NCBI GenBank assembly: GCA_046732795.1
Contig: JBKPNV010000086.1
Coordinates: 1-40,557, forward strand
Source of the DNA: Gp6-AA40 sp046732795
Lineage (GTDB): Bacteria; Acidobacteriota; Vicinamibacteria; Vicinamibacterales; UBA2999
Length of the DNA: 40,557 bases
Direction of reading: 5' to 3'
The number at the start of each line of letters is the position of its first letter. Position 1 is the first letter of the stretch. The notes beneath the pieces were generated by a model that was given only the letters and a program-made list of their open reading frames with translations, was not told where the DNA came from and ran no database searches. Below, one piece after another: positions 32,601-39,171 of the stretch. Made by a program: the position numbers and the translations under genes.

Positions 32601-32759
32601 GGGCTGGAGACCTTCGCACTCGGATTCCCGATTCACTTCGACTGGGCGTGGAAGACGCTCTTCAACCGGGACTGGGAGGACGCCCTCTTCCGCCCCTACG
32701 GCGGAAGCGACGAGTTCCGCAAGGTCAAGTTCTCAGTCTGGATTGGGTACGATTTCTAA
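29661..32759 (+). CDS. HExxH metalloprotease - beta-propeller - outer-membrane barrel fusion
   Basis: 1032 residues with a signal peptide (to VAAQ, ~26). Residues ~35-270 are a gluzincin-type peptidase (peptidase MA-like): YETDHFIMYY, HELTHQ with His144, Glu145 and His148, and third ligand Glu170 in WVHEGLADYMTG. Residues ~295-640 contain WD40-like PD40 propeller blades (ESPDFSPDGRKIAFAAL, DSAPTWAPDGQSIVYNA). From ~660 comes an Omp85/BamA-like barrel (FGGNSEMRGYEYLQFVGDQTAFFNAELRFPL), ending in WIGYDF with the C-terminal Phe of outer-membrane proteins. ATG 29661 is set by AAGGAG 7 nt upstream; a longer in-frame start at 29619 would lose the signal peptide. It probably sits in the outer membrane with the protease facing the periplasm. 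Substrate unknown. Confidence 0.9.
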   Translation: MSNRTPCGILLRVMTLLAFAVPVAAQTPYIPYYGKNQIRYDKFEWYRYETDHFIMYYYPEIEPHLERMAGYAESAYQQVSSELKHDLAHKVPLILFQTSSEFQQQNVIPGAASEGVGAFAEPIRQRIVMPMDEPPDLLYRLILHELTHQFDYDIIPATLVRRSTPLWVHEGLADYMTGAWRPLDLMAVRDAAVADIVPKMSKLEGYSDVGGARMIYNLGHAIFEFIESKWGKEGLRQYLFSLRKSVIGGGEDAYEEAFKITADEFDTEFEKYLKDRFKPFRDKERPADYGRNLLPNKEKTPFRGGYTVEPSPSGDLLAVFSGNARDREGDILLVSAHDGSVVRNLTKGFDQDLGFEFIVTPGGRWVTVPWFSWSSTGDRLAYFARAEKWRSLILQNVLTRNIERRISMRTVDDPESPDFSPDGRKIAFAALQNGTGDIFVIDLQTEQITNVTKDAFADSAPTWAPDGQSIVYNARVSGNEKLFRVDIATGQKTQLTFGTHDDAAAQFLDADTLVFPSTATDPAQPIDPDVARNGQIYNVWTLNLKNGELRQYTDAVSGNLYTAVLKDGNAPPRIGVVTYYKGDYELHALDRRDPIVTAASSDFGAPGPIIDFQAPLSHTLVADKKAKKGKFEKMFMDGRPPVNVGVTSSGDVFGGTAVTFSDVLGDQQFSLFAASISQYRTLSLSYLNLAHRFNYALQGYSQTQFFYGNLEGVFYDPAFSGIIDRDLSIATRTIRGATAFGIWPLNRYRRLELTGSFQQYTENFNDPALQQYSEGYQQDNYGRQLFRSGTFVPLGVNFVQETTIFREFGPLSGSTVRAGYEIAPKIAGSLSRQTADLDARYYVRLGASGLLALRARGFKSWGDAPDFMYFGGNSEMRGYEYLQFVGDQTAFFNAELRFPLIEAMLTPIGVLGGIRGVFFANMGGGHFEGQQFKWWTNSTEVYTPINGFIQTGLGQQAPVYGTPVVIDGLRLVDARASYGVGLETFALGFPIHFDWAWKTLFNRDWEDALFRPYGGSDEFRKVKFSVWIGYDF

Positions 32760-32764
32760 AATAA

Positions 32765-32817
32765 GACCCCGGGGGTGATTTTCCGCTTCAACGACGTGGA
32801 AAATCATTCCCGGGGCT
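32765..32817. repeat. Palindromic element, copy 3 (diverged, convergent junction)
   Basis: Left arm GACCCCGGGGGTGATTTTCC (32765-32784), right arm GGAAAATCATTCCCGGGGCTC (32798-32817 region), with a few mismatches. The GTGATTTTC half matches copy 1; the outer GC half differs. It fills the 59-nt gap between convergent genes. Confidence 0.75.
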
Positions 32818-32818
32818 C

Positions 32819-34300
32819 CTACTCCAGCCTCACCTCGCTCCTCGCCACATCAATCGACACACGATAGCGGCTCAGGAAGTTGTGCCCGACGATGCCGCCG
32901 ACCTGGTAACCCAGGAGCACGCTCGGCGCCCGCAGGTTGAGGACGGCAAGGCCAACGCGACGAAGGCTGACGCCCTGGAAGTCGAGATCCACACCCGGGA
33001 GCAGGAATGCGTCCTCGTCTAGTCCGGACATGCCGAGAACACGCAGGGGTATATGGCGCGCGGAGTCCATCCCAAGCAGATCCGCGGTGTCGGCGCCGAT
33101 TGAGATGACTTCCCCACCAGTATCGACGACGAAGTACGCCGGATGCGTCGAGTTGAGCGTGCCTCGAATCAGCGGCAATGGCTGGACCCTCATCGGCAGC
33201 GTGACACCTGCCGCCGGCGACGGCGGCAGCGCCCGCGCGAGCACGACTCGTTTTCGCGTGTAATCGACGCTGACCGAAAACCCCAGAGCAATCGGCGACA
33301 GACTCTGCCCCTGCCAGCGAGCGGCACCGCCAATGGTCGGCGCTCGTATGGCAACCGGGACGTTGTGAACCTTCAACGACCCGAGTTCAACCGTATCTGC
33401 GCGCCCGAGGCGTATCCGGCGGACACCAGGCTGGCCGACACCCGCCGTCAGCGTCGACGTGACTGTACGAATCGCAGCCGCGCTCGCCGTCTCTGGTGAA
33501 ATGCCGGTTCGCTCGGCACCGGTATCGAGCACCCACTCGACCTGCATACTATTGAGCCGGCCGAGCACGACGATCTTGTTGTTGACCAGCTTGAACGGCA
33601 GGGTGTGCGTGGAATTGGCATCTTCCTCGCTGACATCGAGCGGCGGCCGCCTGGCGAAACTGCGCAGAAGTGTCGCGCGGTTGCGGGCGATCGTGATCGC
33701 GGCGGACTCGCGCCTGGGCAACAGATTGGCGGACTCCTCGTACGCGCCCGCAGCATCCTCGAAGCGATTCAGACGCTCGAGGACTGTTCCGCGCACGGCG
33801 TGCAGATCCGAATCGCCAGGTGACGACTCGAGTCCCCGCTCGACTTCGCCGAGCGCCTCCCTCAGGCGCGATCGGGAACTGAGCGACCTCGCAATGCCGT
33901 AGCGAGCGCGTCCCGATCGCGGATCGACAGCCACTGCTCGCGCGTACTCGTGGTCGGCTTCATCGAAGAACCCGGCGGCCCACAGCGCATCGCCCGACAG
34001 CGTCAGCGCCTCGGCGTCGGCCTCGTGTGTCGACAGGATCGACGCGGCTCGACGCGCGAGCGTGAACTCTCCCACGCGAAGCGCCGCGAGCACTGTGCCT
34101 TTCCGTGCCGCGAGCGCAGTCGACGCCTCCGGTGATTGCGAGGCGGCGACGAACGACTTCAGTGCGTCGGAGTACTTGCCGTCGTCGTAGAGAGCCGCGG
34201 CTCGCGCGAGCTGTCCGGCCAGGTCCGTCGGCGACTGCGCGGACAGCAATGCCACTGCTGTGCTGCACGCCATGAAAACACTTGCCACGCGAGGGAGCAT
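32819..34300 (-). CDS. Exported TPR protein with two retropepsin-like domains (paralogue A)
   Basis: 493 residues. Signal peptide (MLPRVASVFMACSTAVALLSAQ); about four TPR-like helical repeats (~25-210, e.g. LARAAALYDDGKYSDALKSF, FFDEADHEYARAVAVDPRSG). Two aspartic-protease-like domains follow, each with its own Asp-Thr-Gly: Asp259 in WVLDTGAERT and Asp393 in YFVVDTGGEVIS. The second ends LGYQVGGIVGHNFLSRYRVSIDV, the family's Gly-x-x-Gly-x-x-Phe segment. Retropepsins need two such halves, so this may be a single-chain dimer. ATG 34300 is chosen for its signal peptide; GGGAG, 9 nt upstream, comes from the repeat 34307-34337. Paralogue of the gene at 34364. Confidence 0.88.
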   Translation of the reverse strand: MLPRVASVFMACSTAVALLSAQSPTDLAGQLARAAALYDDGKYSDALKSFVAASQSPEASTALAARKGTVLAALRVGEFTLARRAASILSTHEADAEALTLSGDALWAAGFFDEADHEYARAVAVDPRSGRARYGIARSLSSRSRLREALGEVERGLESSPGDSDLHAVRGTVLERLNRFEDAAGAYEESANLLPRRESAAITIARNRATLLRSFARRPPLDVSEEDANSTHTLPFKLVNNKIVVLGRLNSMQVEWVLDTGAERTGISPETASAAAIRTVTSTLTAGVGQPGVRRIRLGRADTVELGSLKVHNVPVAIRAPTIGGAARWQGQSLSPIALGFSVSVDYTRKRVVLARALPPSPAAGVTLPMRVQPLPLIRGTLNSTHPAYFVVDTGGEVISIGADTADLLGMDSARHIPLRVLGMSGLDEDAFLLPGVDLDFQGVSLRRVGLAVLNLRAPSVLLGYQVGGIVGHNFLSRYRVSIDVARSEVRLE

Positions 34301-34306
34301 CTGCCT

Positions 34307-34337
34307 CAACTCCCAACTCCCACAATCCAACTCCCGA
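34307..34337. repeat. Tandem (G)GGAGTT repeat between the two retropepsin genes
   Basis: AACTCCCAACTCCCACAATC and a further CCAACTCCC unit, the same word as at 21756-21807. On the minus strand it provides GGGAG (34310-34314) 9 nt before the ATG at 34300. Confidence 0.8.
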
Positions 34338-34363
34338 CGAGCGGGAGGCGAAGAGGGAATGCG

Positions 34364-35884
34364 TCAGAACCGTTCCAGAAGCAGCTCGCTGCGCTCCATG
34401 TCCATCGTCACGCGGAACGGCGCGAGGAACTTGTGGCCGACGATGCCACCAAGCTGGAAGCCGAGGAGGATGCTGGGCGCGCGCAGGTTCAAGACCACGA
34501 GCGGAAAGTTTCGGTACTCGATCTCATCGAAGTCGAGATTCTGTCCTGGCATCAGGAACGCCTCACGGTCCCAGCCGGATGTACCCCACACGCGCAAGGG
34601 GATACGCCGGAACGGCGAGGCGGGAAGGACGCTGGCCGTCTCCGCGCTGATCGAAATCACCTCGCCGCCGGTGTCGACGACGAAGTAGGCCGGGTGCGTC
34701 GAGTTGAGAAGGCCGCGTACCAGGGCGAGGCGATGAATTCGCATCGGCAGGCTGACGTCCGCCTTGACCGGTGGAAGCTTGCGGCCGATCGTGAGCAGCT
34801 TCTCCTTGTAGTCGATCCGCATCGACATGCCGATGGACAACGGCGAGAACGATTCGCCCTCGCGCTTCGGGATGCCGCGCAGGGCGGGGTTCTTGATGAG
34901 GACCGGGAGATTGCGGACCTGCAGCGTCCCGAAATCCAGCGACTTGACTATCGCGAGCTGAAGTCCGCGCAGACCGACTTCGCCTACTCCTGCGCTCAGC
35001 GTATAGGTGACCGGGCGAATTCGTTCGCGCGACGCCGTTTCACGTGACAGGACTGTTTCTTCCGAGCCGGTGTCGAGAATGAAGTCCTGCGGCCGGCCAC
35101 CATTCACGCGCGCCTGCACGATGATCTTGTCTGCCTGAAGCCGGAACGGCAATGTGTGCAGCGTCTCCAGATCTTCAGGATCGATGTCGACGGGAGCGAC
35201 ATCGCCAAACGAGTCGAGGAACTCGACCTGCGCGCGCGCCCAGGCTGCCTTGTCGCTGCGATCCTTGTTGGGCAGGAGGTTGATGTAGTTGCGATAGGCA
35301 TTCGCCGCCTGAGCGAACCGGTGCAGGCGTTCGTAGATGTCACCGACCAGCGCGTGAATCTCGCCGTCGCGCGGAGCGGCAGCCGATGCAGTCAATGCCG
35401 CATCGAGCGCGTCTTCGAGCTTGCTCGTCGCCGCCAGCGACCGCGCGAGACCAAAACGCGCGCGCGCCGAACCGGGCGTCGCTTCCACACTGGCGCGATA
35501 CTCACGCTCGGCTTCGTCGAAGAGACCCGACGACCACATCGCGTCGGCGTGAAGCGTCCGTGCTTCTGGATCGACACCGGCGATCTTCAACAACTCATCG
35601 GCTTCCTGGCGGGCACGAATGAATTCCGCGACCTTGAGCGCCGTGCGTACGGTCCCCTTGCGCGCGGACAGCGCCACTTGCGGATCCTCAGCCCTGCTTG
35701 CCGCGGTGAAGGCAACCAGCGCTTCCTGGTATCGTGTCTCGTCGTAGAGCAGCGTGGCGAGCTGCAGCTGAAGATCGGCGTCGCCGCCAAGATCAGCCTT
35801 CAACGCGATGGAGCATCCAACGAGGAGAGTTGCCGCGCAGACTGTAACCTGAACGGTTCTCACAAGCCGACGAGACATCCGCAT
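34364..35884 (-). CDS. TPR protein with two retropepsin-like domains (paralogue B, lipoprotein)
   Basis: 506 residues, same architecture as the gene at 32819: TPR-like repeats (~35-210: LATLLYDETRYQEALVAFTAAS, LFDEAEREYRASVEATPGSA), then Asp271 (FILDTGSEETVLS) and Asp404 (YFVVDTGGEVISIS), ending LGFQLGGIVGHKFLAPFRVTMDMERSELLLERF. Both share NSTHPAYFVVDTGGEVIS. The N-terminus has a lipobox-like LVGC (Cys24), so it may be a lipoprotein where paralogue A is secreted or anchored by a plain signal. ATG 35884 or 35878. The two genes are tandem copies separated by 63 nt containing the GGGAGTT repeat. They are far enough diverged to be an old duplication. Target unknown. Confidence 0.88.
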   Translation of the reverse strand: MRMSRRLVRTVQVTVCAATLLVGCSIALKADLGGDADLQLQLATLLYDETRYQEALVAFTAASRAEDPQVALSARKGTVRTALKVAEFIRARQEADELLKIAGVDPEARTLHADAMWSSGLFDEAEREYRASVEATPGSARARFGLARSLAATSKLEDALDAALTASAAAPRDGEIHALVGDIYERLHRFAQAANAYRNYINLLPNKDRSDKAAWARAQVEFLDSFGDVAPVDIDPEDLETLHTLPFRLQADKIIVQARVNGGRPQDFILDTGSEETVLSRETASRERIRPVTYTLSAGVGEVGLRGLQLAIVKSLDFGTLQVRNLPVLIKNPALRGIPKREGESFSPLSIGMSMRIDYKEKLLTIGRKLPPVKADVSLPMRIHRLALVRGLLNSTHPAYFVVDTGGEVISISAETASVLPASPFRRIPLRVWGTSGWDREAFLMPGQNLDFDEIEYRNFPLVVLNLRAPSILLGFQLGGIVGHKFLAPFRVTMDMERSELLLERF

Positions 35885-35947
35885 GGGTCCCACCCTTGGC
35901 CTCGAACTGGGGTCCCGTGCCCCCACTGAGACAGAACGCGTTGTAGG

Positions 35948-36211
35948 TTACGACCTCTGATAGAAGGCGGCGTTAACCGGAATGAAGTTCTTCCACTTCT
36001 CCGGGGTTTCATCGAGCGCAAAGATCGCCTCGACGGGGCACGCGGGGACGCAGGCACCGCAATCGATGCATTCGTCGGGGTGAATATACAGCATTTCCGC
36101 AGACTGAAACTGGGGTTCATCCTTCCGTGGATGGATGCAGTCCACGGGGCACACATCGACACAGGCGCTGTCCTTCGTGCCTACACATGGTTCGCAGATG
36201 ATATACGCCAC
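35948..36211 (-). CDS. 7Fe-8S type ferredoxin
   Basis: 87 residues. Cys9, Cys17, Cys21 (CVGTKDSACVDVCP) and Cys25, plus Cys48-x2-Cys51-x2-Cys54-x3-Cys58-Pro (CIDCGACVPACP). This gives one [3Fe-4S] and one [4Fe-4S] cluster, as in FdxA-type ferredoxins (start AYIICEPCVGTKD). The tail LDETPEKWKNFIPVNAAFY is typical of the group. The start is GTG at 36211, set by AGGAG about 8 nt upstream; the open frame to 36394 lacks family similarity. It is a soluble one-electron carrier; its partner enzyme is not indicated by neighbours. Divergent from the cytochrome operon across 358 nt. Confidence 0.95.
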   Translation of the reverse strand: MAYIICEPCVGTKDSACVDVCPVDCIHPRKDEPQFQSAEMLYIHPDECIDCGACVPACPVEAIFALDETPEKWKNFIPVNAAFYQRS

Positions 36212-36569
36212 GCAGTACTTCTCCTGTGACGGCCAGTCACGCTCCGTCAGCAACCACAGAGTATAACTCGGCGGTTCAAGCCTCCACTTTCGCCGAATTG
36301 CTTCGGCTTTTTGGATCACGCGGTTGGATTCTCCGTCGGTATACCGCCACCACGACGCGTTTCCGGCCTGATATGAACGTCCGCGGTCGGGCATCGGCCT
36401 TGCTCACCTTTGCACGCCCGGGCTGGACCAGGCGACGTGTTCTCCGACAGGCGGACGCAGTCCGGCTCGGCGGCGCGTCCTGTTGGGCGCGGCCACTGCC
36501 GCGTCCACCGCCGGCATGCTCGGAGCGTCAAGGATGGCTGGATCAGGCCAGCTGAATGGGAGACGTTGA
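36212..36569. other. Gap between ferredoxin and cytochrome operon
   Basis: 358 nt without a convincing gene. A start-less frame (36372-36569) ends in SPARRRVLLGAATAASTAGM, resembling a twin-arginine signal, and stops at TGA 36567, overlapping the start region of the cytochrome gene. It may be a gene remnant or chance. TATACT (minus, 36262-36267) is a possible -10 for the ferredoxin. Confidence 0.4.
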
Positions 36570-37010
36570 ATGGATAGCCGATCGAAGACCTTTCGCACCG
36601 TTGTCGCCGCGATCGTCGTCGCGAGCCTTGCGCTCGCGTCTACGACCGTCTCTGTCCTCGCTCAGGCGACGAAGGGCGGCAATCCGAAGGCAGCCGCGGT
36701 CAAGAATCCCGTTCAACCTACACCGAAATCGATCTCCGCCGGCCGCCAAGCGTATAACCGCGCGTGCCGGCAGTGCCACGGGCCGATGGGGCACGGTGAC
36801 GGCCCGCTCGCGCCGAAGAATCCAAGCCCGGCGGATCTGACCGACAGCGAGTGGAAATACGGATCCAGCGATGGCGAGATCTTCACCATCATCGCCAACG
36901 GTGTGGGTGGCGATTCCGAGATGAAAGGCCATCGCAGCGAGATGACTGCCACCGACATGTGGAACATCGTCAACTTCCTCCGGAGTATCGGTCCACAAGC
37001 CACCAAGTGA
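36570..37010 (+). CDS. Exported class I cytochrome c
   Basis: 146 residues. Signal peptide MDSRSKTFRTVVAAIVVASLALASTTVSVLAQ; one haem site Cys66-x2-Cys69-His70 (CRQCHGPMGHGDGPLAP). A Met in GGDSEMKGHRSEM is the likely sixth ligand, and TATDMWNIVNFLRSI is the C-terminal helix. It is a periplasmic electron carrier. ATG 36570 follows GGGAG at 7 nt. It starts a three-gene plus-strand operon with a second haem protein (51 nt on) and an outer-membrane barrel protein, suggesting electron transfer or a substrate oxidation at the cell envelope. Confidence 0.92.
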   Translation: MDSRSKTFRTVVAAIVVASLALASTTVSVLAQATKGGNPKAAAVKNPVQPTPKSISAGRQAYNRACRQCHGPMGHGDGPLAPKNPSPADLTDSEWKYGSSDGEIFTIIANGVGGDSEMKGHRSEMTATDMWNIVNFLRSIGPQATK

Positions 37011-37061
37011 TGCCGAAGGAGTTCGAGCGGCGCGGACGTTGACCGCGCGATAAGGAGAACC

Positions 37062-37505
37062 ATGCGTAGACGTTTGCTCCACTGCACCCTGGCGATTATC
37101 ACGACACTCGGAACTGTCGGGTGCGATGAATCATTGTCGAACCTGACGGGACCGACGCCGAACCTTGAACCGACCTTCACCAGTATTCAGCAAAACATCT
37201 TCAGTTCCAGCGATTCCTCCGGGCGCCCTGCGTGTACGAACTGTCACAACCCCGCGCTGAACCGGGGTGGGCTCGACTTGAGTCCGGCGGTCTCGTACAA
37301 CAATCTGGTAAACGTCGCCAGCCGGTTAAAAGCTGGTGCAGTCCGCGTGATCCCGAGCGACCCGGAGAACAGCTACCTCATTCACAAGCTCGAAGGGCGC
37401 TCGACCATCGCCGGATCTCGCATGCCCTTAGGCGGTCCCTATCTCGAGACTGGTCAGATCCAAGTCATCAAGCGATGGATCGAGATTGGTGCACCCAACA
37501 ACTAG
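37062..37505 (+). CDS. Monohaem cytochrome c-like lipoprotein
   Basis: 147 residues. Lipobox LGTVGC with Cys21; haem motif Cys58-Thr-Asn-Cys61-His62 (CTNCHNPALNRGGLDLSPAVSYNNLVNVAS). The C-terminal part SYLIHKLEGRSTIAGSRMPLGGPYLETGQIQVIKRWIEIGAPNN gives the Met ligand (RMPLGG) and the family ending common in Planctomycetes/Acidobacteria-type haem domains. Strong SD AAGGAG before ATG 37062. It is probably anchored to a membrane in the periplasm. Middle gene of the cytochrome operon; only 10 nt separate it from the barrel gene. Confidence 0.9.
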   Translation: MRRRLLHCTLAIITTLGTVGCDESLSNLTGPTPNLEPTFTSIQQNIFSSSDSSGRPACTNCHNPALNRGGLDLSPAVSYNNLVNVASRLKAGAVRVIPSDPENSYLIHKLEGRSTIAGSRMPLGGPYLETGQIQVIKRWIEIGAPNN

Positions 37506-37515
37506 GAGCTAAACG

Positions 37516-38355
37516 ATGACTTGTTCGAGACTCGTCATACTCGTCGCAGTGTGTGCACTGTCCTGCCCGGCGCTCGCTTTCGCGCAGGAGGACGACCCGG
37601 ATCGCGATCTGAACCTCTCGCAGCCCGACTTCACGATTATCAACTTACCGACGACACTGCGTGTGCCCCGTCACAAGGGCGTATTCCGCCTGACCCATCG
37701 CTTTGCGCGTCCGCTCGGAGAGGGCGACTTCAGCGACCTGCTCTCGGATTTCTTTGCTCTCGACAACGGCGCGCAGATCGGGCTGGAGTACCGCTTCGGC
37801 CTCATGAAAGGGACGCAGATAGGCATCTACCGAACGAGCAACCGGACGATCCAGTTCTTCGGGCAGTACAGCGCCATGCAGCAGAGCGCAAACGGCCTGT
37901 TCGGGCTCGACGTCATCGCCAGAATCGAGGGCACCGAGAACTTCGGAGCCAGCACTCCCGAGGGGTCCAGCACCAGTTACTCGCCCGCGCTGGGAGTAAC
38001 GCTGTCGCGCGAGATGGGAACCCACGGAGCGATCTATTTCGAGCCGATCTGGGTGAACAACTCCAACGCTCTGCCCAGTGAACTCGCCGACGATAACGAT
38101 ACGTTCCTGTTCGGTCTGGGCGGCCGTTTGCGCATTCGTCCGACGGTCTATATCGTCGGAGAGTTCATCCCGCGGGTTGGGTTCAGTCCGGGCGTGACCT
38201 ATGGGTCGTTCGGTATCGAGAAACGCGCCGGCGGCCACGTGTTCCAGCTCAATTTCTCGAACGGTATCGGGACGACGATGGCACAACTCGCGCAGGGCGG
38301 GACCGACAGCGAAGACTGGTATATCGGGTTCAATATCTCGAGGAAGTTCTTCTGA
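37516..38355 (+). CDS. DUF5777-like outer-membrane beta-barrel protein
   Basis: 279 residues with a signal peptide (ALAFAQ, ~24) and alternating beta-strand pattern throughout. FTIINLPTTLRVPRHKGVFRLTHRFARPLGEGDFSDLLSDFFALDNGAQIGLEYRFG is the start typical of DUF5777-family barrels, and it ends WYIGFNISRKFF with the terminal Phe of outer-membrane proteins. The SD AGGAG lies 7-8 nt before ATG 37516. As the last gene of the cytochrome operon it may be a pore or anchor through which the haem proteins contact the outside; that is inference. Palindromic element 38359 begins 3 nt after the stop. Confidence 0.85.
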   Translation: MTCSRLVILVAVCALSCPALAFAQEDDPDRDLNLSQPDFTIINLPTTLRVPRHKGVFRLTHRFARPLGEGDFSDLLSDFFALDNGAQIGLEYRFGLMKGTQIGIYRTSNRTIQFFGQYSAMQQSANGLFGLDVIARIEGTENFGASTPEGSSTSYSPALGVTLSREMGTHGAIYFEPIWVNNSNALPSELADDNDTFLFGLGGRLRIRPTVYIVGEFIPRVGFSPGVTYGSFGIEKRAGGHVFQLNFSNGIGTTMAQLAQGGTDSEDWYIGFNISRKFF

Positions 38356-38358
38356 AAC

Positions 38359-38406
38359 GACACCGGGTGTGATTTCACACGATCGCCAGGAATCACACCC
38401 GGTGTC
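38359..38406. repeat. Palindromic element, copy 4 (convergent junction)
   Basis: Left arm GACACCGGGTGTGATTTC (38359-38376), right arm AATCACACCCGGTGTC (38391-38406): 16 perfect pairs. It begins 3 nt after the barrel gene's stop and ends 5 nt before that of the convergent UPF0173 gene. Confidence 0.9.
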
Positions 38407-38411
38407 TTGCA

Positions 38412-39113
38412 TTACTCCGCTGTCTCGCCCGGCTGCAGCTCGAGAACCTGCACTCCCGCCGGTTCCACGAGTGTTTTCAGCGCGGCGGGCGTCCCGGTAA
38501 GCACTGGAAACGTGCCCCAGTGCATCGGCACGACCTGCTTCACGCCGAGCATCGTGGAGGCACGCGCTGCGCCTTCGGGTCCCATGGTGAATCGATCGCC
38601 AATCGGAAGAAACGCGATGTCGGGCCGGTGTATCTCGCCAATGAGTCGCATGTCGCCAAAGACATCGGTGTCGCCTGCGAAGTAAATCGTCCGATCGTCT
38701 TCCAACCGGACGATGAAGCCGCACGGCTCGCCCATGTAGATCATCTGGCCGCTCTCGATGAATCCGCTGCTGTGACTCGCCGTCGTCATCGATACGGTCA
38801 GATCGGCGATCGTCACCGAGCCGCCCTTGTTCATGGGTACGGTGTTCTGGATGCCCTTTCGCTCGACCCAGTCACACAACTCGTACACGCCAACCACCGG
38901 CGCCCCGCTGGCGCGGGCGCACGCGACGAGATCTTCGATGTGATCGCCGTGCCCATGTGACGCAAGAATCAGGTCGACCTGCGGCGGCTTCTTGAGGGCG
39001 TCAGGACACGACGGGTTGTTCCCCAGCCACGGATCGAACAGAAGGCGTTTTCGTCCCGGAGTGCGCAGCAGGAACGTCGAGTGTCCGAGCCACGTAATGG
39101 CCAGCTTGTCCAT
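38412..39113 (-). CDS. UPF0173 metallo-beta-lactamase-fold hydrolase
   Basis: 233 residues: ITWLGHSTFLLRT, ILASHGHGDHIED (zinc ligands His53, His55, Asp57, His58), MTTASHSSGF, IYFAGDTDVFGDM, and VVPMHWGTFPVLTG. This is the UPF0173 (YtkL-like) family of cytoplasmic metal-dependent hydrolases of unknown physiological substrate. Length matches the family. ATG 39113; TAGAAT ends 6 nt before it and there is no SD, so a leaderless transcript is likely. Divergent from lipA across 58 nt, convergent with the barrel gene. Confidence 0.94.
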   Translation of the reverse strand: MDKLAITWLGHSTFLLRTPGRKRLLFDPWLGNNPSCPDALKKPPQVDLILASHGHGDHIEDLVACARASGAPVVGVYELCDWVERKGIQNTVPMNKGGSVTIADLTVSMTTASHSSGFIESGQMIYMGEPCGFIVRLEDDRTIYFAGDTDVFGDMRLIGEIHRPDIAFLPIGDRFTMGPEGAARASTMLGVKQVVPMHWGTFPVLTGTPAALKTLVEPAGVQVLELQPGETAE

Positions 39114-39119
39114 CTGGCG

Positions 39120-39125
39120 ATTCTA
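39120..39125 (-). promoter_or_regulatory. TAGAAT, candidate -10 for the UPF0173 gene
   Basis: TAGAAT on the minus strand (5 of 6 matches to TATAAT) ends 6 nt before ATG 39113; same hexamer and spacing as before the gene at 13827. Confidence 0.5.
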
Positions 39126-39171
39126 AGTCGACTAAAATAAAGGCAGCCCGAATCACGAGACCAGAGCCTAC

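Noticed and set aside
36212..36394. N-terminal extension of the ferredoxin
   Set aside because: There is no similarity to ferredoxins before AYIICEPC, and a good SD sits before GTG 36211.
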